Source of the DNA: an uncultured Treponema sp.
Lineage (GTDB): Bacteria; Spirochaetota; Spirochaetia; Treponematales; Treponemataceae
Assembly (NCBI GenBank): GCA_937893155.1
Contig: CALBGU010000118.1
Location: 1 to 17,625, forward strand
Direction of reading: 5' to 3'
Length of the DNA stretch: 17,625 nt
The position numbers and the translations under genes were made by a program. Below the pieces are notes generated by a model, which had not been told where the DNA came from, did not search any database, and saw only the letters and a list, made by a program, of their open reading frames with translations. Of the stretch, positions 1-8,438 are shown piece by piece (positions within the stretch are counted from its first letter, which is position 1; each line of letters begins with the position of its first letter).

Positions 1-1840
1 CATACGCATTATCTTCTTTATTGTCGCTCGCAGGAAGCGTATTTTTGGCATTTTCCGCCGCATTCAAAACCGCGTCAATGGCATTGCGCCCTGCGGCAGT
101 TTTTTTCGCGTCTTCCACAGCCTTATCAGAAATCTTTCGCTGAGAAGCCCGCGCAGAATCCGCCGCGTCGCCCACACTCTTTGAAAGTTCCTGCGATTTT
201 TTATTATTCGGGTCGCGCCGAGCCGCCTCGTCCGCGTATTCCTTGGCTTTTGCCAACAATTCCGCCTTTTTTGCCGGGTCGGTTTCTTTTTGCGCACGCT
301 CGTACAACGCCTGCGCCATCTCGTTGAGTTTTTGCGCCGCATACGCATTATCCTCAGGATTATCGCCCTGCGGCAATGCCTTGTACGCCTCGTCCATTGC
401 CTTTAGCGCCTCATCAGCAGAACGCGCCGACTGCGCATTTTTCACCGCATTATCTACCGCCGAATCAGTGGCTTTTTGCTGACCAGCACGAGCCGACTCC
501 GCCGCTTTTTGCACCGATTCAGATAGAGATTGCGCCTGTTTGTTGTTCGGGTCGCGTCGAACCGCTTCGTCCGCGTATTCTTGGGCTTTTGAAAGCAATT
601 TCGCCTTGTTAATCGGGTCGGTTTCCTTTTCAGCCAACCGAGAAAGCGCCTGTGCCATTTCGGTTAATTTCTGCGACGCATACGCATTATCAGCAGGATT
701 GTCGCCCTTAGGAAGCTGCTTATACGCCTCGTCAAACGATTTTAAGATTTCATCTACCGATTGATTGCCAGCCGTTGCATTTTTGATTGCGTCATTCACC
801 GCCGAATCTGTGGCTTTTTGTGCCTGAGCACGAGTAGAATTCGCCGCATTTTCCGCATTTTGAGCAAGCGTTTTCGCCGTCTGATTATTCGGGTCGCGTC
901 GAGCCGCTTCGTCTGCGTATTCCTTGGCTTTTGCCAGCAATTCCGCCTTTTTTACCGGGTCGGTTTCTTTTTCCGCACGGTCAAGCAACGCCTGCGCCAT
1001 TTCGGTCAGTTTTTGCGCCGCATACGCATTATCCCGCGGATTATCGCCCTTTGGCAAAGACTTATACGCCTCGTCCATCGCCGAAAGCACCTCATCAGCA
1101 GACTCTGCATTGCGCGCATTTTTCACCGCGTCGCTTACCGCTTCGTCAGTCGCTTTTTGCTGACCTGAACGAGCCGCTTCCAACGCCTTTGTTATCGCAA
1201 GCGACAAATTCAACGCTTTTTGATTCTGCGGGTCGCGCTTCGTAGCTTCGTCCGCGTATTCCTTGGCTTTCGACAAAAGTTCAAATTTTTTGAGAGGGTC
1301 TTTTTCCTTCTGCGCACGGTCAAAAAGCGCCTGCGCCATTTCGGTTAATTTTTGCGACGCATACGCATTGTCTTCAGGATTATCGCTTTTTGGGATTGCA
1401 TTATACGCGTCTTCCATTGCGGCAAGCGTATCGTCTGCCGATTTCCCTGCCGCTGCATTTTTGATTGCATCGCTCACCGCCGAATCCGCCGTTTTTTGAG
1501 CCTGAGCACGAGCCGCATTCGATTCCGATTCCAATTTTTCCGAAAGAGATTGCGCCGTTTTATTCGTCGGGTCGCGCCGTGCCGCTTCGTCCGCGTATTC
1601 CTTGGCTTTTGCAAGCAATTCCGCCTTTTTTACCGGGTCGGTCTCACGCGCCGCACGGTCGAGCAATGCCTGCGCCATTTCGCTCAATTTTTGCGCCGCA
1701 TACGCATTTTCCTCAGGCGTATTGCCCGACGGAAGCGATTCCTTGAGCGCATCGAACTGCGAAATTACGGAATCTGCATCTGCGGTGGCTGCGGCATTTT
1801 TCACCGTCGATAACGCTTGGTCAATCGCGCTTTTTGTGCG
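1..1840 (-). repeat. Tandem 339/342-bp coding repeats (113/114 aa units)
   Basis: The landmark atacgcatt (minus strand: codons for NAY) recurs at 2, 341, 680, 1022, 1361 and 1700. The spacings are 339, 339, 342, 339 and 339 bp. There are therefore at least five full units, and the array continues past the left edge. Units are strongly similar at both DNA and protein level. The best conserved block is the KETDP...KEYADEAARRDP segment, which resembles a TPR helix pair; the linker between units (ARAQQKATDSAV type) varies more. Such an array can change copy number by recombination. Confidence 0.9.
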
Positions 1841-2446
1841 GTCGTCCAGCGTATAATCGTCCGCGCTACTGCCGCCCTCAGAGCGTCGCTGTTGGCGTTC
1901 CTGCTCCAGACGGCGAATTTCTGCAATTTCGTCCACCGCCGCCTGCATTCGTTCTTGAGCCTGTGCCCGCGCCTGCTCTTTTTTCGCATTGCGGATACTT
2001 TCGTTTGCCCGCGCCAAAGCCGCCAAATCGCCGTTTGCGTCCTCAAGATACGGCAAATACTGTGGAAACTCCGAAAGCAACGCGCCTTTTTTCAGCAAAA
2101 GCACATCGTCAATCAGCTGTTTCACTTCCTCGTCGTCGGGATTGTCAATCAGCATTTCGTCCAAAAGTTCCATTGCGTGCTCGTATTCAGCGTGCGCAAT
2201 GTAATATTTTGCAAGCCGTAGCGTATTTTCCCTGCGCTGTTCAGGAGAAAGAGCGTCAAAATCACTTGCCGCAATTTCATCAAAATCAGAACTTTTATTT
2301 GATTCTGTTGTTTCGCCGCTGTGCGAAGAAGAGCCGCCCAGCAGACCACTTTTGAAAAGCGCAATGCCTCCGCCGCCTAATCCCAAAAGCAAAAGCAATA
2401 CGATAATCAATGCTGTTTTCTTGTTCTTGTTGTCGTTTTCAGCCAT
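1..2446 (-). CDS. Membrane-anchored long tandem-repeat (TPR-like/coiled-coil) protein, partial
   Basis: No assigned function. The frame starts at ATG 2446 and stays open for about 815 codons to the left edge, so the C-terminus is missing. The N-terminus is short and charged (MAENDNKNKK). One membrane segment follows at about residues 12-32, making this a probable type II anchor with no cleavage site. A TPR-like pair lies near residues 70-115, and an Arg/Gln/Glu-rich coiled coil near 150-190. From about residue 203 to the edge the protein consists of 113-114 residue repeats rich in Ala, Lys, Glu and Asp. Their landmarks are NAYAAQKLNEMAQAL, ETDPVKKAELLAKAKEYADE and AARRDPNNK. The start lies 2 bp after the stop of the upstream TPR gene and has only a weak GGA as ribosome site, so translation is probably coupled. 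An envelope or periplasmic structural/scaffold role is inferred. The reading frame is certain; the role is unknown. Confidence 0.88.
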   Translation of the reverse strand, partial: MAENDNKNKKTALIIVLLLLLGLGGGGIALFKSGLLGGSSSHSGETTESNKSSDFDEIAASDFDALSPEQRRENTLRLAKYYIAHAEYEHAMELLDEMLIDNPDDEEVKQLIDDVLLLKKGALLSEFPQYLPYLEDANGDLAALARANESIRNAKKEQARAQAQERMQAAVDEIAEIRRLEQERQQRRSEGGSSADDYTLDDRTKSAIDQALSTVKNAAATADADSVISQFDALKESLPSGNTPEENAYAAQKLSEMAQALLDRAARETDPVKKAELLAKAKEYADEAARRDPTNKTAQSLSEKLESESNAARAQAQKTADSAVSDAIKNAAAGKSADDTLAAMEDAYNAIPKSDNPEDNAYASQKLTEMAQALFDRAQKEKDPLKKFELLSKAKEYADEATKRDPQNQKALNLSLAITKALEAARSGQQKATDEAVSDAVKNARNAESADEVLSAMDEAYKSLPKGDNPRDNAYAAQKLTEMAQALLDRAEKETDPVKKAELLAKAKEYADEAARRDPNNQTAKTLAQNAENAANSTRAQAQKATDSAVNDAIKNATAGNQSVDEILKSFDEAYKQLPKGDNPADNAYASQKLTEMAQALSRLAEKETDPINKAKLLSKAQEYADEAVRRDPNNKQAQSLSESVQKAAESARAGQQKATDSAVDNAVKNAQSARSADEALKAMDEAYKALPQGDNPEDNAYAAQKLNEMAQALYERAQKETDPAKKAELLAKAKEYADEAARRDPNNKKSQELSKSVGDAADSARASQRKISDKAVEDAKKTAAGRNAIDAVLNAAENAKNTLPASDNKEDNAY

Positions 2447-2448
2447 TT

Positions 2449-3555
2449 TTAATCCAACTCCGATTCATAATCATATTCAAACGTTCCTTCAACACCAGCC
2501 GACATATTTGTCGATTCCGAGTTTTGCAAAGAACTCATTATATCCTGCAAAATTTTTTGGCGTTTTGCCTCTTCCTCAGCAGCTCTTTCAGCCGCAAGCC
2601 GTTCCGCTTCCGCCTGAGCCTGCTCCTTCATCGCGGCTTCTTTTTCCACAGCATCTTTTTCAGCGTTTACGCGCATCAGCTCATTCATAAGCGCATTTGC
2701 TTCTTCTGCAGAAAGTCCGCGCCCGCCTCCAGAGCCGTTTCCAGCACCGCCATTGCCACTGCCGCCGCCAGCTCCTCCGCCCATTCGGCTTTCAAGATAC
2801 GCCTTGTCGCTTGTTAAACGCAGCAATTCAGCCTTGAGTTGCTCGATTTCCGCAAGACTTGCAGAAACCGCATTGTTGCGCTTGTTCAACTCTTCTTGCA
2901 AAAGCCCGATTAAAATCTGAACGCGCGGTGCCTGTTCGTCATTCGGAGCAAGATACAAAAATTGTTTGTAATCGTCGATTGCCTTGTCAAGCCTATCCTG
3001 CTTCATTCGCGTGTTTGCCCGATTAAGCCATGCCGACGCATACATCGGGTCTGCCGTCAACGACAGCGAAAACATCACATCTGCTCTGTCAAAATCGCCG
3101 AGAGAAAATGCCGCATTTCCTCCATTATATGCCAAAATTGAAGTATTGCCATCTTTTATTTTCATTCCGGCTTCGTCAATGATTATCGCTTTTTCAAATT
3201 GAGCCGTCTGATAATACGAAACTCCAAGATAAATATACGCCGACGGGTCTATCTCTGAATCAAGAATTGCGTTTTCCAAATAAGGAATTGCAAGTTGCGG
3301 CTGATTTTTTCTAAAATATTTTCGCCCTTTTTCAAAACTTTCTGCGCTTGTTTTTGTGTCGATTTCCACCGCAGGAGCAGCAGGATACGCCGGAGCCGAA
3401 GCCGCAGACACCGTATCGGCGGGCACAGAAGTTGCCGTCTGAGTTTGCCCTTCAGCGCTCACTGGCGCACTTTCCGCAGCTTCTTGCGCCGAAAACGCTG
3501 CACAAATATTGATAGCAAATATCGAAAGAATAAGACATCTTTGTCTTTTTTTCAT
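2449..3555 (-). CDS. Exported TPR/coiled-coil protein with glycine-rich hinge
   Basis: A 368-residue protein from ATG 3555, chosen because AGGTGAG lies five bases upstream and a signal peptide follows at once. An in-frame start 15 codons earlier has neither. The signal peptide covers residues 1-23 (MKKRQRC, hydrophobic core, cleavage near AFSA-QEA). An Ala/Pro/Thr-rich linker runs from 24 to 68. Three to four TPR motifs span about 70-225, for example SAYIYLGVSYYQTAQFEKA and ASAWLNRANTRMKQDRLDKA. A heptad-type coil follows at about 222-257, then a Gly-rich hinge (258-280), an Ala/Glu-rich helix (282-345) and an acidic tail ending ELD. It is the first gene of a two-gene unit with the repeat protein. 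TPRs mediate protein contacts, so a partner in an envelope complex is likely. A Bat-type TPR protein was considered, but no other bat gene is present. Function unknown. Confidence 0.88.
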   Translation of the reverse strand: MKKRQRCLILSIFAINICAAFSAQEAAESAPVSAEGQTQTATSVPADTVSAASAPAYPAAPAVEIDTKTSAESFEKGRKYFRKNQPQLAIPYLENAILDSEIDPSAYIYLGVSYYQTAQFEKAIIIDEAGMKIKDGNTSILAYNGGNAAFSLGDFDRADVMFSLSLTADPMYASAWLNRANTRMKQDRLDKAIDDYKQFLYLAPNDEQAPRVQILIGLLQEELNKRNNAVSASLAEIEQLKAELLRLTSDKAYLESRMGGGAGGGSGNGGAGNGSGGGRGLSAEEANALMNELMRVNAEKDAVEKEAAMKEQAQAEAERLAAERAAEEEAKRQKILQDIMSSLQNSESTNMSAGVEGTFEYDYESELD

Positions 3556-3664
3556 TTTCTCACCTACCGAATATAGAAAATAAGGATAATGATTTGACAT
3601 AGTTGCATAAAAAAGTTACCATTTCATAGCAGTATGTTCAATATATAAAATATCGGAGGATAGA
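3556..3664. promoter_or_regulatory. Divergent promoter region between two TPR genes
   Basis: This AT-rich 109-bp gap separates divergent transcription units and must hold both promoters. On the plus strand TTGACA (3594-3599) is followed 17 bp later by TACCAT (3617-3622), a weak -10. On the minus strand ATGTCA (3600-3595) and TATATT (3575-3570) are 19 bp apart. The two candidate -35 boxes overlap, which would couple the promoters. The assignments are tentative. Confidence 0.35.
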
Positions 3665-5026
3665 ATGGTCTCGATAATCCTTATCGCCGTTCTCTTGGTT
3701 GCAGTCGGATTTTTAATCTATTGGATTGCCAAATCGTTTATATCGCCAAAAAAAATAGACGGGATAAAAAAACTGCTCAAGCAGGGAAAATTCATTGCCG
3801 CCGAAAGAATGGCGAAATCCATGATTGCAAAAAATCCGCGTGATTTTTTGGCGCATTATTATCTCGGAAAGGCGTATCTTGCAGACAACAAGAGCGAACT
3901 GGCTTTGATGGAATTCCGTTTGGTCAATCAAAGTGCAATCTTTGGACCTGATTTGCCAGAATTGGAATTTCGCCAGCAAGTTTCAAAATTATATATGAAA
4001 TTTAATCAGCCGCAAGATGCACTCAAGGAATATCTCCTTTTGACGAAGCTCGAGCCTCGCAATTCCGACAATTTTTATTACGTCGGAAAACTATACGAGC
4101 AGCAAAACCGCGCTGATTTGTCTATGGGATTTTACCAAAAAGCGCTGCAACTCAATAAACGCAACGTAAAGGCTCATTCTGCGCTCGGTGTCATTTATTT
4201 CCGCTCAAAAGATTTTATCGATGCCAAAAAAGAGATTGACATCGCTATTCAGATGAGTCCAGACACGTTCTCTAATTATTATTACCTTGGAAAAATCCAC
4301 AAGGAAAACAAGGATTACGGAGCGGCTTTAAGCGCATTTGAAAAGGCTACTCGCGACCCTGAATATCGCCAAAGAGCATTGATTGAACGAGGTTCTTGCT
4401 ATATGGCAGGAGAGTCTGTTGACAATGCAATAACCGAATTTAGCCACGCGGTAAAATGCAGCAAAGATGAGGGCAGTTCAGAGACCCTGTATGCGCGGTA
4501 TTTCTTGGCAGCATGCTATGAGAAAGCCAGAAAAATCGACCTTGCGCTTGAACAATGGGAAAAGATTTTTGCCCGCAATCATTCGTTCCGCGATGTTTCT
4601 GCAAAATTGGCAGAATACCGAGATTTGCAGTCAAACGATAGCCTGAAGGAATACCTTACCAGTTCATCTGATGAATTTTTGGAAATTTGCAAAAAGGTAT
4701 CGCTTGCAGAATATTCGCTTTCGGCAACAACGGCAGAAGGGACAAAATACGGTTGCAAAATCCTTGCCACCGAGAAAAAAAGCGACAACTGGATGTCCGT
4801 TCGGCAGCAGTTGTTCCTTTTGGAATATCACCGCGACGCAGACCCTGTAGGAGACGATGTGGTGCGAAATGCGCTTGACGAAGTAAAAAAGCATAATTAT
4901 GCAAAAGGAATGGTGTTTTCTAGTTCAGGCTTTACGCGCTCGGCTGTCTCTGTGGCGGAAAATAGACCGGTAGAACTTGTGGGAAAAGACCAATTAGAAA
5001 AAGTGCTGTCAAAAGCGGGAGTGTGA
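3665..5026 (+). CDS. Membrane-anchored TPR-repeat protein
   Basis: A 453-residue protein. Residues 3-21 form one N-terminal membrane helix (MVSIILIAVLLVAVGFLIYW), followed by basic residues, so the bulk is probably cytoplasmic. From about 34 to 310 there are several TPR units, such as DFLAHYYLGKAYLADNKSEL, NFYYVGKLYEQQNRADLSMG and VKAHSALGVIYFRSKDFIDA. A C-terminal domain of about 140 residues (from near 315) has no motif I recognise. GGAGG sits 5-6 bases before the ATG, so the start is firm. It heads a three-gene operon: the phosphoesterase start is 5 bp past its stop. TPR arrays are protein-binding scaffolds. By position it may recruit the downstream enzyme or ParB-like protein to the membrane, but this is inference. 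Confidence 0.9.
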   Translation: MVSIILIAVLLVAVGFLIYWIAKSFISPKKIDGIKKLLKQGKFIAAERMAKSMIAKNPRDFLAHYYLGKAYLADNKSELALMEFRLVNQSAIFGPDLPELEFRQQVSKLYMKFNQPQDALKEYLLLTKLEPRNSDNFYYVGKLYEQQNRADLSMGFYQKALQLNKRNVKAHSALGVIYFRSKDFIDAKKEIDIAIQMSPDTFSNYYYLGKIHKENKDYGAALSAFEKATRDPEYRQRALIERGSCYMAGESVDNAITEFSHAVKCSKDEGSSETLYARYFLAACYEKARKIDLALEQWEKIFARNHSFRDVSAKLAEYRDLQSNDSLKEYLTSSSDEFLEICKKVSLAEYSLSATTAEGTKYGCKILATEKKSDNWMSVRQQLFLLEYHRDADPVGDDVVRNALDEVKKHNYAKGMVFSSSGFTRSAVSVAENRPVELVGKDQLEKVLSKAGV

Positions 5027-5031
5027 TGTAG

Positions 5032-5769
5032 ATGAAAATCCTCTGTGTATCGGATCAAATTGACCCAGCCGTCTACAGCGGAAATGCAAAAAATCGATTT
5101 TCTGACGTAGACCTTATTTTGTGCGCCGGCGATATTCCGATGGACTATGTGGATTTTATAGTTTCTACACTAAATAAGCCCACCTATTTTGTTTTTGGCA
5201 ACCACGATTTACAAGAATTCGGATTTTACCACAAAACAAGAACGGCAGGCGCACACCCCTACGACGCAGGAACGTTTCAGCAAGACGATTTTAGCCACAG
5301 CCACGGAGCAACGTACGCAGGCTTCAAGGCTCTGCGACTAAAAAACTTTCCCATCAAGGACGAAAGCGGGAAAAGCACACCGCTCCTTTTGGTAGGGATT
5401 TCTGGTTCGATTCGTTACAATAACGGAGAAGACCAATACACAAATTTTGAAATGTTGGTAAAATTGCTAAAAATTGTACCAGCACTGTTATGGAATAAAA
5501 TTCGATACGGCAGATATTTGGACATATTTTTGACGCATGCTACGCCTCGAAAAATCCATGACCTTGAAGACCCGTGTCACAAAGGTTTTTCGTGTTTTAA
5601 TTGGTTTATTGAGAGTTTTCGCCCTAAATATATGGTGCATGGACATATTCATCTTTACAATCCGCAAGCACCTCGAATCACGGTTCATGGCGATACTACC
5701 ATAATCAATGCGTACAGCAAATATATTTTTGATTTTGAGCAAATTCCTGCTCCCGATGAAAGGAGATAA
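5032..5769 (+). CDS. Calcineurin-like metallophosphoesterase
   Basis: A 245-residue cytoplasmic protein with the metallophosphoesterase motif series: VSDQID (D8), CAGD (D34), GNHD (N57, H58), THA (H169) and GHIH (H205, H207). These residues bind two metals and hydrolyse phosphomono- or phosphodiesters. The usual motif I is D-x-H, but here D8 is followed by Q9-I10, so that histidine is absent. I recall a subfamily with SD-x-x-DP in this place, so the change may be a family trait. Conserved subfamily blocks include GISGSIRYN and HKGFSCFNWFI. It sits between the TPR gene (5 bp gap) and the ParB-like gene (2 bp gap) and is surely co-transcribed with them. The ribosome site is GGGAG, about ten bases upstream. 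The substrate (nucleotide, cyclic nucleotide or other) cannot be read from the sequence. Confidence 0.9.
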   Translation: MKILCVSDQIDPAVYSGNAKNRFSDVDLILCAGDIPMDYVDFIVSTLNKPTYFVFGNHDLQEFGFYHKTRTAGAHPYDAGTFQQDDFSHSHGATYAGFKALRLKNFPIKDESGKSTPLLLVGISGSIRYNNGEDQYTNFEMLVKLLKIVPALLWNKIRYGRYLDIFLTHATPRKIHDLEDPCHKGFSCFNWFIESFRPKYMVHGHIHLYNPQAPRITVHGDTTIINAYSKYIFDFEQIPAPDERR

Positions 5770-5771
5770 AT

Positions 5772-6701
5772 GTGAAAGCAATGATTTCACCACAAACGGA
5801 CGAAGATTTTTACAAGGCGAGAAACCACGCATTGTTCAACGAACTTCAGCATTTCTTAAAGCCCGATGAAGCATCTTTGATTTCGTTTTCAGACATAAAA
5901 CAGCTTCTCAAGCCAAACAACGAAGTTTACAAGGGAATGCAAGTGGTTCCCGTAAATCTTATCGTCGGAAGCGAGGGGCGATACCGCGACTTTGACAATC
6001 ATTTTTTCCCAAAAAGCCTACATCTCAAAGAGCGGTGGGAACATATTGATATGGCGCATCTTCAGGACGTAAATCTGCCGCCAATTTCGCTCTATGAACT
6101 CGGAGGGCTTTATTTTGTTCGTGACGGAAATCATCGTGTTTCAGTTGCACGAGCGCGCGGAATCGAAAATATTGATGCCGAAGTCGTCAGTCTTCAAAGC
6201 GAAATTAAGCTCAATGTCGGCGATACCAAAGATAAGATGATAAAACACGTTATCAATTACGAAAAACGAGTGTTTTATTCGGAAACCAATTTTGGAGACA
6301 TTACGGATTATTGGCGACTTGATTTTTCAACTACAGGTCAGTATGATGTTATCTACAACCATATTTTAATCCATAAATATTATATCAATCAAGATAAAAC
6401 CGAAGAAATCAGTATGCCAGATGCAATTATGTCGTGGTTCAACACCGTGTATTTGCCCGTGGTTCGCGTCATTGAGCATCAGCACATAATGAAGCGATTT
6501 CCGCATCGAACGCTCGGCGATATGTATGTATGGCTCATAAAATATTGGGATAATTTGAAACAAAAATTTGGGCAAGATTTCAGTTTGGATAAAGCTGCCG
6601 AAGATTTTACCGAAAAGTATGGAAAATCTTTTAGAAAATCGGTGCTAAAAAGTATTTTGAATATTCTTGCAAAGTTGAAATTAAAAAAAGAAATCGCTTG
6701 A
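5772..6701 (+). CDS. ParB/sulfiredoxin-fold (ParB-like nuclease domain) protein
   Basis: A 309-residue protein. The start is GTG 5772, five bases after a perfect AGGAGA; the first in-frame ATG is three codons further and too far from that site. The ParB-like domain spans about 55-140. Its signature GRYRDFDNHFFP (69-80) is followed by RWEHID (88-93), LPPISLYEL (102-110) and the box DGNHRVSVARARG (118-130), the equivalent of the ParB GxxRxxA nucleotide-binding motif. The C-terminal half (about 165-309) is helical, with FPHRTLGDMYVWLIKYWD and a basic tail. No helix-turn-helix typical of chromosomal ParB is visible, so it is unlikely to be the partition protein. ParB-fold proteins may bind CTP/ATP or act as kinases or nucleases; which applies here is unknown. 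It is the last gene of the TPR-phosphoesterase operon. No terminator follows, so read-through into the SpoIIE module is possible. Confidence 0.85.
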   Translation: MKAMISPQTDEDFYKARNHALFNELQHFLKPDEASLISFSDIKQLLKPNNEVYKGMQVVPVNLIVGSEGRYRDFDNHFFPKSLHLKERWEHIDMAHLQDVNLPPISLYELGGLYFVRDGNHRVSVARARGIENIDAEVVSLQSEIKLNVGDTKDKMIKHVINYEKRVFYSETNFGDITDYWRLDFSTTGQYDVIYNHILIHKYYINQDKTEEISMPDAIMSWFNTVYLPVVRVIEHQHIMKRFPHRTLGDMYVWLIKYWDNLKQKFGQDFSLDKAAEDFTEKYGKSFRKSVLKSILNILAKLKLKKEIA

Positions 6702-6705
6702 ATTC

Positions 6706-6734
6706 TTGACGGCTGCAATATTCAATGTTAAAAT
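6706..6734 (+). promoter_or_regulatory. Sigma70-type promoter of the partner-switching operon
   Basis: TTGACG (6706-6711), a 17-bp spacer, then TAAAAT (6729-6734). This lies five bases after the ParB-like stop codon. The start site is expected near 6741, giving a leader of about 24 nt before the TTG start. It allows the SpoIIE/STAS/HATPase genes to be expressed separately from the operon upstream. Confidence 0.7.
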
Positions 6735-6751
6735 GAGTAATAAAAGATTTT

Positions 6752-6756
6752 GGAGA
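6752..6756 (+). promoter_or_regulatory. Ribosome site that fixes a TTG start at 6765
   Basis: GGAGA at 6752-6756 lies nine bases before TTG 6765. A longer frame could begin at TTG 6750, but that codon overlaps this ribosome site and has none of its own. No ATG exists nearby. Confidence 0.7.
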
Positions 6757-6764
6757 TTATTATT

Positions 6765-8423
6765 TTGGCTTTAGACGCATTCGCATACATACCACTGTTA
6801 GCAACCGTTTTTGTTGCGATTGTGCTATTCGCTCTTTTGATGGCGATAAATAAAAAACGTTCAGCAAGAATAAGTTTTATTGTTTTTCTATCAATTGTGA
6901 TTTTAGCAGGTGGCGTAATTTATACCCTCGTTCATCCTGGGTTGATGATACTTTCGATGTCGATTTTTTGTGCGGTATTTATTTTTTTACCGTACTGCAT
7001 TATTACCGTTATGCTCCCTGCAAAAAAAATCGAGAAAGAAGACGAGGACGTTGAAATAAAGCCAACAGAATCTGTTGCTCAAGTTCCCGCAACGAACATC
7101 GAACTTTCCGACACTCAAAAAGACTTACTCGATTTGAGTCTTGATTTTGTTGTTTTCAGTGAAAAATCGTTTTCTGACAGAAAAGACGGTTTAGCGCACG
7201 TTTTGGAGCACATCAACAAAACGCTGATAAATATCACCCACGCTGATGGCGGTGCTATTTTACTGATTGATGATTTTGAAGATATTATTTCAGTAAAATC
7301 ATTTTCGGGCACATTCCCGCCGCCTTATAAACTGCCTTCAGATTTGCCACATAAGCCTATTCGCGTTGAAACCAGTTTTAAATTTGCAACTTTTCCTCTG
7401 CGCGATAACATCTTTGGCGAGGTTGCATTAGGCGGAAAGCCAGAATTGATAACAAAACCTGAACTCGATGACAGGATTTATCAAAACAGTCCTGAAGATT
7501 TTTTGCGTTGCGGAAGCTATATTTTTATTCCAATGAAAATCGGGGATACTGTAATTGGCGAATTTGCGCTTGCAAGAAAACTGGGGAATCCAGTCTTTTC
7601 AGAAGAAGAATTTGATGCTGCGGTCACACTTTCCAATTTTGGCGCAGTTTCTATTCACGAATTCACCGCGGTTCAAGATGTTGTTGAGCATAATGAATCT
7701 GCAAAAGAATCAGATATTGCCTGCAAAATCCAGCAACTTTTGCTGCAGAAAAAAATGCCGAGTATTCCATCAGCCGATGTTTCGGTGTATAATTCACTTG
7801 CAGACGGCGTTTGTGGCGATTTTTATGATATAATCGTATCGCGAAAAGACAGGATTTCATTTACAATAACCGATGTTGTTGGAAAGGGAATGAACTCTTT
7901 GATGGTTATGATAATGATGCGTTCAATGTTGCGCTTAATTGTAAATACAAAACAAACAGCAGGAACGATTTTGACTTGGATTAACCACGGCATTTCAACA
8001 GAATCTGCTATCGACCATTTTGCAAGTATGGCTTTGATAAATTTTGATAGTACGACCAAGCGCATAAATTATGCAACCGGTGGTTCTGCACCAATTTGGT
8101 TGTATTCAGCAGAAACAAATGAAATGTCAAAGATTTCGGAGCAGAGTGAGCCTGTCGGCGTTGAAAAATCAACGGTGTATGAAGAGCACTCGCGCCAATT
8201 AAAAACTGGTGATATACTGGTAATGTATACAGATGGATTGGTTGAATCTCTTGACGAGAACGGTGTGCAATATTCAATTGATAATCTTAAAAAGATTGTA
8301 AAATTGAATCACGCAAAATCGGCAAAAGATATAACATCGCTTATTAAAAGTGATTTAAAACAATTTAATGGCACCGTGCGGCAGCATGATGACCAAACGT
8401 TGCTTGTAGTCAAAATTCTATAA
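6765..8423 (+). CDS. Membrane GAF-SpoIIE (PP2C-type) serine phosphatase, RsbU-like
   Basis: A 552-residue protein from TTG 6765. Three membrane helices lie near residues 8-26, 34-53 and 56-83. A short charged linker precedes a GAF-like sensor domain at about 145-310 (ADGGAILLIDDFEDI, GSYIFIPMKIGDTVIGEFAL). The SpoIIE/PP2C domain covers about 325-552: GDFYD (351-355), DVVGKG (370-375), GGSAPIWL, GDILVMYTDGLVES and the closing HDDQTLL (541-547). The metal-binding aspartates D352, D370 and the D542/D543 pair are present, so it should be active. By homology it dephosphorylates the STAS protein encoded 15 bp downstream. A membrane or GAF-sensed signal would thus release or capture the HATPase partner. 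SpoIIE-family membership is clear; the signal and final target are not. Confidence 0.92.
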   Translation: MALDAFAYIPLLATVFVAIVLFALLMAINKKRSARISFIVFLSIVILAGGVIYTLVHPGLMILSMSIFCAVFIFLPYCIITVMLPAKKIEKEDEDVEIKPTESVAQVPATNIELSDTQKDLLDLSLDFVVFSEKSFSDRKDGLAHVLEHINKTLINITHADGGAILLIDDFEDIISVKSFSGTFPPPYKLPSDLPHKPIRVETSFKFATFPLRDNIFGEVALGGKPELITKPELDDRIYQNSPEDFLRCGSYIFIPMKIGDTVIGEFALARKLGNPVFSEEEFDAAVTLSNFGAVSIHEFTAVQDVVEHNESAKESDIACKIQQLLLQKKMPSIPSADVSVYNSLADGVCGDFYDIIVSRKDRISFTITDVVGKGMNSLMVMIMMRSMLRLIVNTKQTAGTILTWINHGISTESAIDHFASMALINFDSTTKRINYATGGSAPIWLYSAETNEMSKISEQSEPVGVEKSTVYEEHSRQLKTGDILVMYTDGLVESLDENGVQYSIDNLKKIVKLNHAKSAKDITSLIKSDLKQFNGTVRQHDDQTLLVVKIL

Positions 8424-8438
8424 TTTGAGGAAGGGACT

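Noticed and set aside
243..2355. Several plus-strand open frames of 70-173 codons over the left 2.4 kb
   Set aside because: They are mirror frames of the repeat-rich minus-strand gene, repeat with the same 339-bp period, and have no ribosome sites or family signatures.
2449..3555. Bat (aerotolerance) operon TPR protein
   Set aside because: No von Willebrand-domain BatA/BatB or MoxR genes are nearby, and TPR content alone is not specific.
5772..6701. Chromosome partition gene parB
   Set aside because: No parA neighbour, no central helix-turn-helix and a different domain order; only the ParB-like fold signature is shared.
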